Source of the DNA: an uncultured Fidelibacterota bacterium
GTDB lineage: Bacteria; Fidelibacterota; Marinisomatia; Marinisomatales; UBA1611
Direction of reading: 5' to 3'
Assembly (NCBI GenBank): GCA_913043235.1
Contig: CAJWLO010000026.1
Span: forward strand, 1 to 34,367
DNA: 34,367 nucleotides
The notes under the pieces were generated by a model. The model was not told the origin of the DNA, searched no databases, and saw nothing but the letters and a program-made list of their open reading frames with translations. A program made the translations under genes and the position numbers. This document shows positions 8,640 to 16,487 of this stretch, piece by piece (positions within the stretch are counted from its first letter, which is position 1; each line of letters opens with the position of its first letter).

Positions 8640-9551
8640 TTAACCTTTCATACCTCCAATATTGAGGCCTTCAATAAAATATTTTTGTGCAAACACAAAT
8701 AATAAAACACATGGGACCATTGTAACTAAACTTGCTGCCATCATCAAGTGTACATCATCAGCACCCCAATACATGCCCCTTAGATTATTTAATGCCACTG
8801 CTATTGTATAATTTTCCATACTGTTAAGATAAATAAGGGGCCCCATAAAATCATTCCATGTGCCAAGAAAGGTAAAGATTGCCGTAATAGCCACAACCGG
8901 TTTTGAAATTGGGATCAAAATATACCACCAAATTTCCAAGTGTGATGCACCATCTAATTTAGCAGCATCAAAAATCTCTTCACCAATCTGGCCATAATAT
9001 TGTCTAAATAAAAATATAAAATAGGCCGAACCGAAAAATGACGGAACAATCAGTGGGTAAAAAGTATTTACCCATCCTAGTGATTTAAATAACAAAAATA
9101 ATGGGATCATAGTAACCTGGCCCGGTATCATCATTGTAGCAAGCATAATAAAAAACAGTTTAGATTTCCCTCTAAAACGTAAACGAGCAAAACCATAAGC
9201 GACTAAACTACTTGATAAAATTGTACCCAAAATAGTAAAGAAAGTCACTACAATTGAGTTAGATAAAGAATCTAAAAACCCCGACCAATCTCCAGCCACA
9301 TCATGTCTACCTCCTAACCCGGCATCTACTGACACTTCTTTAACTGCACTGAGCCCCTTTATAGCATTAGGATAATTTTCCCATTGTGGATCATTTGGAA
9401 ATAACTGAAAAGATCGATAGCCGCTGACCGTAGCAATAGCTTCTTGTGGGTTAGATAAACTAACTGTAAACATCCACCAGAGAGGAAAAATAAATATGAA
9501 TGACCCGCACACTAATAAAATATATACCAATATTTTTCTTCTACTTATCAA
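8640..9551 (-). CDS. ABC sugar transporter permease, MalG/CUT1-type
   Basis: The 303-residue membrane protein has a first hydrophobic helix (KILVYILLVCGSFIFIFPLWWMF) and several more. The EAA-loop motif appears as EEIFDAAKLDGASHLEIWWYILIPIS, the cytoplasmic contact site for the ATPase. The C-terminus EGLNIGGMKG is typical of MalG-like subunits. The start is TTG at 9551; its TTGA overlaps the stop of the upstream fusion gene, with GAGG just upstream. A periplasmic loop of about 50 residues between helices 1 and 2 contains a Gly/Asp-rich piece (SVDAGLGGRHDVAGDWSG), which fits the larger loop seen in this subtype. It partners the permease half of the upstream fusion. No ATPase gene is present in the window. 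Confidence 0.9.
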   Translation of the reverse strand: MISRRKILVYILLVCGSFIFIFPLWWMFTVSLSNPQEAIATVSGYRSFQLFPNDPQWENYPNAIKGLSAVKEVSVDAGLGGRHDVAGDWSGFLDSLSNSIVVTFFTILGTILSSSLVAYGFARLRFRGKSKLFFIMLATMMIPGQVTMIPLFLLFKSLGWVNTFYPLIVPSFFGSAYFIFLFRQYYGQIGEEIFDAAKLDGASHLEIWWYILIPISKPVVAITAIFTFLGTWNDFMGPLIYLNSMENYTIAVALNNLRGMYWGADDVHLMMAASLVTMVPCVLLFVFAQKYFIEGLNIGGMKG

Positions 9552-11869
9552 ATCCTCAATCCTTCATAGTGTACTCTATCTTTACTTAGCTTCATTGTTA
9601 AAAAGGTCATAATAAGAATAATAATAAACAAGAGCCATGCCATAGTTGCAGCGTATCCCATTTCATGAAATTGAAATGCTTGATAATATAGATAAAGTGA
9701 ATAAAACAAACTGGTACTTCCTTCTCCACCTCCTGTCATTATATAAGCGTTAGTAAAGTATGTAAATGAACCAATTATGGCCATAATACCTTGGAAAAGG
9801 ATAATGGGGCTGAGCATAGGCAAAGTCACATGAATAAATCTCTTTACAGGACCTGCTCCATCTAACTTCGCAGCATGATATAAATCATCCGGTATTGCAT
9901 TCAAACCAGCAAGGTATATTAGCATACCACTTCCAACAGTCCATAGCTGCATGATAACAAAAGCTGGTATAGCAAAAATTTTCGCATCTTTACCGAACCA
10001 CTCTGGAGGAGAAGAATTAAACAACTGAAATACTGGCCTTAGAATATTATTTAAAAAACCTGATTTATCATCAAAAACCCAAGTCCAAAGTATCGCCATA
10101 CCAACACCAGTGATAACACTAGGTAGATACCAAGCACTTCTAAAAAAATTAATTCCCCAAATTTTATCTTTCATAAGGATTGCTACTGCAAGAGCGAAAC
10201 CCTGTCCTAGTGGTATACTTAGGATAACAAAATAAAATGTAGCAAATAGGGATTTTATAATTTTTTCATCATAAAATAATAAATGAGACAAATTAGTAGT
10301 ACCTATCCAGTTCGCATCCTGAAGTGGCATCATACCATTCCAATCTGTAAACATTAGAAAAAATGCTATAAAAATTGGAAAAGCGGTAAAAATTAATAGT
10401 CCAATTATCCATGGAGAAGTAAGTATAATGCCCCAGACTTCTTCTCTAAAAATGGACTTTTTAGGCCTGTCTTGGTACCAATAATAGATTATTGCTGGTA
10501 AGATTAGAAAAAATAATATTAAGGAAGAAATTAGTATTTTGGACCATGGCATTTTTATTGAGTGGACGTTAAAAAAAGGTGAACTTAGCCTTTTCCTTGT
10601 TCTAATCTCTAGATTGTTCAATGCAGTCCTTATTCCAATATGGCCATAAAATAAAGCATCGGTAAATACTTCAGCTACATCTGAAGTAAATCTGGTGTCA
10701 GTAGGTAAATTTATCGGTTTTGCATAATCAAGCGGTTCTAAAAATTCCAGTCCATTTTTGGGAGGTTTATCTCTATTTAGGAACTCACTGTAGGCTACTG
10801 AAATGTTTACTGGAATATTTCCATCTCCAGCAACCATCATCAACTGAGCTTCTCTGGTTTGCATAAACTTTGCAAATTCCCAGGATTCTTTTATATGCTT
10901 TCCATCTTTCGCTATTACTACACCGCCACTCCAGATATTATTTGCTCTTTTCAATCCCCTGGGCAATCTAACAAAGTCCCAATCAAACGTTTTTATATCT
11001 TCAAAATTCAGAACCGGCCATCTCCCTACTGGTCCATATATTCCTATACTTCCTGCTTTAAACGCACCTTCAGCAGTTAGCGGATTTGTGAAGCTCGGTA
11101 ACATCTTTTCATGATCTAATTTCCATGATCTTATCATCTCGAGTACTCTTATAAATGTGGAATCTTCATGGTTCAAACCTGTCTGGCTATCATTAAACAT
11201 TTTTGTACCAAAGGTATGCATTATAACCTGCATATTATTCAACCATCGGTTGAATTGTACACCATAAGCACCATCAATTGCCGAAATTTTCTTTGCTTTT
11301 TCTTCAAACTCCTTCCAATCCCAATCACTGGTGGGATACGGAATACCAGCTTTATCAAAAAGATCTTTATTATAAAAAAAGCCAAGTGTAGTAAACTCAC
11401 AAGGGAGCCCGTAGAGGCCAATGGAACCATTGCTATCTGCTCTTATAAATGTTTCAAGTACAGGGCTAAAAATCTCATCCATTCTAAAGTCCTTATCTTC
11501 ATTTATTAACGGATTAAGATTATATAGTAATTTCTTTTCAGCATATTTCTGAACCAATTCATGTCCCAAATACATAATATCTGCAGGATCCCCAGAAGCA
11601 AAAAGGGTCTGCAGTTTATCTTCATAGCGAAGAGGTATATTTATCCTTTTGACTTTTATATTTTTATTTTGTTCTTCAAAGCTATTAATGATAGTCTGAA
11701 AAATTTTATCTGTCTTCCTACTTCCCCAATGATAAAAAGTGATTTCTGTTTTACCACCGAGATCACTACTCATTCTATATGGCCTCGAAAAAAACCAAAA
11801 TAATGACCAAACTACCAATAGAGCGGAAAACAGAATTATAACATTTTGAAAAAATTTCTTAATAATCAT
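9548..11869 (-). CDS. Fused ABC solute-binding protein and MalF-type permease
   Basis: The 773-residue protein joins two components normally encoded separately. Residues 8-28 form an N-terminal membrane anchor. Residues of about 38-430 match a CUT1 family 1 solute-binding protein (ITFYHWGS, DPADIMYLG, YGLPCEFTTLGFFYNKDLFDKAGIPYP, then the tail that normally packs against the permease). A new transmembrane segment at about 446-464 and the permease domain with an HAAKLDGAG EAA loop near residues 660-685 follow. The binding domain would sit in the periplasm tethered at both ends. Such tethering raises the local concentration of receptor and suits scarce substrate (inference). No frame disruption is visible across the joint. 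The stop overlaps the next permease start by 4 bases. It probably imports oligosaccharides prepared by the sulfatases and glycosidases of this locus. Confidence 0.88.
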   Translation of the reverse strand: MIIKKFFQNVIILFSALLVVWSLFWFFSRPYRMSSDLGGKTEITFYHWGSRKTDKIFQTIINSFEEQNKNIKVKRINIPLRYEDKLQTLFASGDPADIMYLGHELVQKYAEKKLLYNLNPLINEDKDFRMDEIFSPVLETFIRADSNGSIGLYGLPCEFTTLGFFYNKDLFDKAGIPYPTSDWDWKEFEEKAKKISAIDGAYGVQFNRWLNNMQVIMHTFGTKMFNDSQTGLNHEDSTFIRVLEMIRSWKLDHEKMLPSFTNPLTAEGAFKAGSIGIYGPVGRWPVLNFEDIKTFDWDFVRLPRGLKRANNIWSGGVVIAKDGKHIKESWEFAKFMQTREAQLMMVAGDGNIPVNISVAYSEFLNRDKPPKNGLEFLEPLDYAKPINLPTDTRFTSDVAEVFTDALFYGHIGIRTALNNLEIRTRKRLSSPFFNVHSIKMPWSKILISSLILFFLILPAIIYYWYQDRPKKSIFREEVWGIILTSPWIIGLLIFTAFPIFIAFFLMFTDWNGMMPLQDANWIGTTNLSHLLFYDEKIIKSLFATFYFVILSIPLGQGFALAVAILMKDKIWGINFFRSAWYLPSVITGVGMAILWTWVFDDKSGFLNNILRPVFQLFNSSPPEWFGKDAKIFAIPAFVIMQLWTVGSGMLIYLAGLNAIPDDLYHAAKLDGAGPVKRFIHVTLPMLSPIILFQGIMAIIGSFTYFTNAYIMTGGGEGSTSLFYSLYLYYQAFQFHEMGYAATMAWLLFIIILIMTFLTMKLSKDRVHYEGLRI

Positions 11870-11881
11870 TTTAAATGAATT

Positions 11882-13228
11882 TTATCCATAGCCATCAGGT
11901 TTTTCTACTCTATCCCAGATATCGTAAGGGGATAAATCATTTTTGTCGCAAGCAAAACCATTTTCAGGTATCGGTATGGGACCATCCAACAGCGGGTCAT
12001 TAGTTTCCTTCATCCAATTCATCAATGTTTCTCGCATGCTTTTACAGATATCCTTTAGTCTTGGGTCATTTATCTTATTGTTAGCTTCGGATGGGTCATC
12101 AATCAAGTCATACAACTCTTCCTGTACAACTTCCTTTTGAGAAAAACCATTTTCAATAAGATAATCTTTACTTTTGCTGTTATCAATGTTTGACAGCATT
12201 GGTCGGTTAAAATCATAGAAGCGTTTAATATATTTCCATTTCTTGGTCCTAACAGTCCGCATTGGTTCATATGCACAGTGAAAACTTTGTTCAGCAAAAA
12301 TAGCTTCGTTTATTTCGCTTACTTTCCCTCCAACGACAGGAATCAGAGATTTCCCTTGCAGCCAATTGGGATGATCTACACCAGTTAAATCACAAATTGT
12401 TGGAAAAATATCTATATGTGAAATGATCGCATCTATAACCTTCCCTCCTCTGAAACTATGAGGCCCACGCATTATAAGCATAACTCCTATACCATGATCA
12501 GTCAGATTACATTTCATTTTTGGAAAAGCTATACCATGATCTGTAGTACAAATTATTAGAGTATTTTCATATAGCTTCGATTTTTTAAGTGCATTCAGGA
12601 CAGTTCCGATATATGAATCAAGTTTTCTAGCACTGGTTTTATACGATGCAAAATCTAATCTAATCTCATGAGTATCCGGTAATGGTAAAGGCGGTGCACA
12701 ATAGCGGGGATCATCCAAAATATTTTTTGTTGAAAAATCACGGTGTGTGCTCGCAAAACCAACAGAAAGAAAAAAAGGTTTTGAGGGAGAACCTAATAAA
12801 AATTTAGCTGCATTCTGTGCAGTATCATGATCCATCTCTTCAATGGGCTTAGGCTTACTATAGTTAATAGGATTTATCCAGTCCATATATCCGCAAGTAA
12901 TTGGATCCCATACTTCATGCTGTACACCTATTAATTGGGTGCTATAAAATAATTCCTTCAGGTAATTTGCTATATGTTTGTGGCGATCACGAAGCTCAAA
13001 ACCACGGTTGACTAATCCAAATTGTCCGCAACTATGGGCAGCCTGACCGGTTAAAAGCGCTGCGCGACTAGGACAGCATTGAGGTGCTCCACTAAAAGCT
13101 TTTCGAAACAACACTCCATCTTCTGCAAGTTCCTGTATATTTGGAGTATTAACACTGTAACCATAAGGCTGAACATATCGACCCGAATCATGAGAGTGTA
13201 TGTATAATATGTTATACTTTTGTTGCAT
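11882..13228 (-). CDS. Cytoplasmic sulfatase, FGly-dependent (S1 family)
   Basis: The 448-residue protein begins directly with the sulfatase core (YNILYIHSHDSGRY) and has no signal peptide, so it probably acts in the cytoplasm. Cys51 in CCPSRAALLTG is in the C-x-P-S-R context that is converted to formylglycine. His12 and Asp14 lie in the usual metal-site strand, and TDHGIAF near residue 230 supplies further metal or sulfate ligands. The sequence resembles the heparan-N-sulfatase-like branch of S1 sulfatases; the substrate cannot be assigned. It is the first gene of the minus-strand unit that continues into the ABC importer, suggesting that sulfated oligosaccharides are imported intact and desulfated inside. 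A LacI-type operator lies 90 bases upstream. No maturase gene is present here. Confidence 0.88.
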   Translation of the reverse strand: MQQKYNILYIHSHDSGRYVQPYGYSVNTPNIQELAEDGVLFRKAFSGAPQCCPSRAALLTGQAAHSCGQFGLVNRGFELRDRHKHIANYLKELFYSTQLIGVQHEVWDPITCGYMDWINPINYSKPKPIEEMDHDTAQNAAKFLLGSPSKPFFLSVGFASTHRDFSTKNILDDPRYCAPPLPLPDTHEIRLDFASYKTSARKLDSYIGTVLNALKKSKLYENTLIICTTDHGIAFPKMKCNLTDHGIGVMLIMRGPHSFRGGKVIDAIISHIDIFPTICDLTGVDHPNWLQGKSLIPVVGGKVSEINEAIFAEQSFHCAYEPMRTVRTKKWKYIKRFYDFNRPMLSNIDNSKSKDYLIENGFSQKEVVQEELYDLIDDPSEANNKINDPRLKDICKSMRETLMNWMKETNDPLLDGPIPIPENGFACDKNDLSPYDIWDRVEKPDGYG

Positions 13229-13317
13229 AATTATTTATTGTCCTTTAAATAATTTTTCATTTTTTAATAAAATATAATTTGGAAAAACTCGTTGAATATA
13301 GGAGTTATCTAAGGCAT

Positions 13318-13331
13318 TGTAAACGTTTGCA
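13318..13331. promoter_or_regulatory. LacI-family-type operator, site 3
   Basis: TGTAAACGTTTGCA is palindromic except at one pair. It sits in the 183-base gap between the divergent starts at 13228 (-) and 13412 (+), so one site could govern both the sulfatase/ABC unit and the toroid-type glycosidase gene. The rest of the gap is AT-rich with no other clear element. Confidence 0.7.
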
Positions 13332-13411
13332 TTCGTAACTTAAATACTAAAAAATATCAATAATTAATAAAAAAACAATATTTATAAATTAAGGAGTGTA
13401 ACAGGTTCTCT

Positions 13412-15517
13412 ATGAATTATTATAAAAATAATACAAATCACTGGCTATATATCGGCTGGGAAAATAGTTATCCAAAATCATTTGTTTTTATGGGTGGAGC
13501 ATTATGTGCAAAAAGGCCATGGATACCCAGTTACCCTGATGATCCGAAGATGGAATCACCTCAGGAAAATAATATTATACAATACGTAATAGATTTAAAC
13601 AAAAAAAGATATTACCCAGACGAATTTTCTATAGAACAAAAGAAAAAAATTAAATGGAAAATTGATGGCGGTGTTTACCCATGCATTTCATCATCATGGA
13701 AAGCAGGCCCAATAATTTTAACATGCCATCATTTTGCTAGAAAAATAGATAGTAAAAATGCTATTATTATTTTTTCAAAAATAACAATAAAAAATACAAC
13801 TAAAAAAAATATTGATTTCAATTTCCTAATAAACTCTAATAAAAATACTCATGTCCCGCTAAAAAAAGACCCTGATACTAACAAGAAAAATGAAATGATT
13901 TACCATTTGAAACTTAAGAAACTAGAAAATATTAATCTCCAGTTTGCATCAAATGTTGACCGTTTTCTAAGAAGAGAAACCTTAAAAAGTTTTGGAAATT
14001 TCGATGGAAATCTGGTCTTACTTAAAAAACACTACACTGATGAGCTTAAAAGAATTGCTCGGCCAGTTAAGCTCCCAAATAACAATTTAATTAGTCTTTA
14101 TAAAAATCTACAGATCACCCTTTGGTCATCTTTTGTAAAAGAAACTAATGGCGATATAGAATTGAGAGGATCAGGCGGGAACCCACATACTTTTTATCAG
14201 TATGATAGGACTTTTTCTCATGATGTCCCCGACATGGTAAACCAATTTATAAAAGATGGTGACTTTGAAAGAGCGAGATCAATTATAGAGAGCAGTTATT
14301 TTCAAAGGCTAGGACTTGAGTTAGAACAAAATTATATAGATGCAATACCAAAATATATAGTTAGCTATGCTTATTATCTACAGTTTACCGGCGATCGAGA
14401 CTTCTTTAATAAAAAAACAATAAATCGAATTAAATCTGTTGCAAGAAAGATAAGTTTCTATCGAACAAGAAAAAGTAAAAAAAAGAATCCTCCTATTTAT
14501 CAGACCGGAATAATGCGTAAATCAGGTACTCTGGATAATGTTGGTGATTATCTGCTTGTGGATAATTTTGCTGCGATCCATGGTCTTCTCGCATATAAAT
14601 ATTTATCCAGTGAATTTTCACTTCAAAAAGAAGTACAGTGGGCTGAAGCACAGATTCAAGATATTAATACCTGCTTAAATAAAGCACTTGATAATTCAAT
14701 GGCGAGGCGGAAACTCAATTATTATATGTGTGCTTTTCAGGATAAAACAACTTTTTGGAAGAGGGGTTACGATGGAAACTGGCTTGGTACAAGCCTTATG
14801 ATGTCGACTTTTCCTTGGAATGCTTCATTGAAAGGAGAGCTACCATCAGGAACATGGAAAAAATATTTTGATAGATCCTTACAGGCATGTGAATCCCTTA
14901 GAAAAAGGAGCCCCTATAATATTCCAGAGAATAGCTGGGGAGCCTGGTGGGGGCATGAATATGGAAGCTGTTATAATGCTGGTATATCAACACAGACTTT
15001 ATATTCGGAGAAATTTCGGACAAAGATTATTGATTATATTGAGTTCTTATTGGATAATCAATCTGCACCAAATCAGTGGGGCGAGTCATTTGACCAATCC
15101 ATAGATAGAGACAGTTGGACAATTCCTGCAGCAGATCTCGAAACATGGGGCTTGAGTTTTACAAAACAAGCTATCCTTGAAATGTGTATCTCGGTAAAAT
15201 TAGATGGTCAGATCATATTAGGTAGGGGAATTCCCGATAAATGGATTTATAATGGAGCAGTTATAGCTTGGAACTCTGTCCCTATTAATAATAACAGACG
15301 CCTTAGTTTTAAGATCTCAATAACCAATAAATACATCAGTATTGAAACATCAAAGCGTAGGAGCCCTGAAACTATTATTCTAAATATTGCTTACTTAAAA
15401 AATAATATAACCCAAGCTAAATCTGACAATGGGGAATTATCAATTAACAAGGCGAAAGGTGTGGTTACGATACCTCCTGAAGTGGACAAAGCATTAATCT
15501 ATTACAAAAAAAGTTGA
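13412..15517 (+). CDS. Probable six-hairpin (alpha/alpha toroid) glycosidase-like protein, family not assigned
   Basis: The 701-residue protein has no signal peptide, so it is probably cytoplasmic. The N-terminal half (to about residue 210) is beta-rich and lysine-rich (WLYIGWENSYPKSFVFMGG, later FLINSNKNTHVPL). From about residue 240 the sequence shows paired helices with aromatic and acidic motifs typical of toroid glycosidases: ELRGSGGNPHTFYQYDRTFSHDVPDM in segments, FTGDRDFF, TLDNVGDYLLVDNFAAIHGLL and WGAWWGHEYGSCYNAG. A short beta domain closes the protein. This order (beta-sandwich, toroid, beta) recalls GH15/GH94/GH78-type enzymes, but I cannot place it in one of them. AGGAG lies 15 bases before the ATG, further than usual. 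Its start faces the sulfatase gene across a shared operator. Confidence 0.55.
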   Translation: MNYYKNNTNHWLYIGWENSYPKSFVFMGGALCAKRPWIPSYPDDPKMESPQENNIIQYVIDLNKKRYYPDEFSIEQKKKIKWKIDGGVYPCISSSWKAGPIILTCHHFARKIDSKNAIIIFSKITIKNTTKKNIDFNFLINSNKNTHVPLKKDPDTNKKNEMIYHLKLKKLENINLQFASNVDRFLRRETLKSFGNFDGNLVLLKKHYTDELKRIARPVKLPNNNLISLYKNLQITLWSSFVKETNGDIELRGSGGNPHTFYQYDRTFSHDVPDMVNQFIKDGDFERARSIIESSYFQRLGLELEQNYIDAIPKYIVSYAYYLQFTGDRDFFNKKTINRIKSVARKISFYRTRKSKKKNPPIYQTGIMRKSGTLDNVGDYLLVDNFAAIHGLLAYKYLSSEFSLQKEVQWAEAQIQDINTCLNKALDNSMARRKLNYYMCAFQDKTTFWKRGYDGNWLGTSLMMSTFPWNASLKGELPSGTWKKYFDRSLQACESLRKRSPYNIPENSWGAWWGHEYGSCYNAGISTQTLYSEKFRTKIIDYIEFLLDNQSAPNQWGESFDQSIDRDSWTIPAADLETWGLSFTKQAILEMCISVKLDGQIILGRGIPDKWIYNGAVIAWNSVPINNNRRLSFKISITNKYISIETSKRRSPETIILNIAYLKNNITQAKSDNGELSINKAKGVVTIPPEVDKALIYYKKS

Positions 15518-15538
15518 TCCTTAGAGTATAATAATAAT

Positions 15539-16339
15539 TTAGTTTAATACTTTTATTACTTCATCTTCCCAAGTTCCTTCGATCAGGGTACCGTATTCTT
15601 TCATACCTCCTGTTGATCCAGGGCCTGCAATAACTGGTAAATCTTCCATAGATTCAAACCCACTATGATGATAAGACTCATAGTCAATATAATCCTGCCT
15701 TAAAAAGTGATACGCACAGCCAGCTCGAGCAGTATCAGTTATATTTTCCTTCGTACAGTGAGGAATACCATAATTGAAAAAAAGCACACCACCTGCATCA
15801 ACTTCTACCGGAACCGCTTTAGAATCATCCGGATTGAAACTAATCAAGTGATCAGTATCTATATCTCTTTGGTGCTCGCTACTGTAGTCATAATTGTGTC
15901 CACCAGGGATAATATACATCGTTCCGTTTAATACTGATGCATCATGCAATGCAATCCACATTCCGGTCCCTTTTGTGGGGTCACTAATACCGAAATAACT
16001 ATTATCTGTGTGCCATTTGGTACCAGCACCAATATTTGAAGGCTTATAGAATATTTGATCTATTTGCCTCACATAAGGTATTCCTATCAATACACTAACA
16101 ACATCCTTTACCTTACTATAATATGGTAAGGCCCGAAAAAGGTTACTGTGGTTCACTAATGGCTGAATTTGGTAATTGATTGTTTCCCCACTAACTACAA
16201 CATTTCTTCCATGTTTATTTTCGATTAAACAGTACATCTCTTTGAGCATTGCACCAACTTCTAACTGATTGAAAAAATTATTAATAATCAAATATCCATC
16301 ATCAAAAAATTGTTTTTTCTGGCTAATACTGAGTTTCAT
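15539..16339 (-). CDS. PhyH-like Fe(II)/2-oxoglutarate-dependent dioxygenase
   Basis: The 266-residue protein matches the phytanoyl-CoA dioxygenase (PhyH) superfamily in length and pattern. The iron ligands appear as His110 and Asp112 in WHTDN and His194 in GIPHCTKEN, and Arg205 in TARAG is placed to bind 2-oxoglutarate. The start FFDDGYLIINNFF is typical of the family. Bacterial relatives hydroxylate diverse small molecules, so the substrate is not predictable. It is the last gene of the minus-strand unit that begins at 23126 and is convergent with 13412-15517 across 21 bases. In a sugar locus it might hydroxylate or oxidatively remove a methyl or other substituent (speculative). Confidence 0.85.
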   Translation of the reverse strand: MKLSISQKKQFFDDGYLIINNFFNQLEVGAMLKEMYCLIENKHGRNVVVSGETINYQIQPLVNHSNLFRALPYYSKVKDVVSVLIGIPYVRQIDQIFYKPSNIGAGTKWHTDNSYFGISDPTKGTGMWIALHDASVLNGTMYIIPGGHNYDYSSEHQRDIDTDHLISFNPDDSKAVPVEVDAGGVLFFNYGIPHCTKENITDTARAGCAYHFLRQDYIDYESYHHSGFESMEDLPVIAGPGSTGGMKEYGTLIEGTWEDEVIKVLN

Positions 16340-16487
16340 ATATTACAACGCATAGGCTTCGGAGGCCTCCTGGACATAGAAGCCTGATCCAATTTTTCTA
16401 ATAATCCTGAATCAATATCTCTTTGATAGTCTGTTTTAATAAATAAAAAGCCTGGTTTACCCATTTTGTATCAAAAATATTAATATA

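Noticed and set aside
11168..11509. 113-codon plus-strand ORF opposite the binding-protein domain
   Set aside because: It lies antisense to the clearly coding binding-protein/permease fusion; it has a cysteine- and isoleucine-rich shadow composition and no motif.
16336..16463. Small minus-strand ORF between GH31 and PhyH: ATG 16463 followed by a frame that stops after 21 codons, and another open frame ending at 16336 that overlaps the PhyH start by an ATGA
   Set aside because: The two frames do not join without a frameshift, the second has no proper start codon, and neither resembles a known protein. It may be a decayed leader, but I cannot support a gene.
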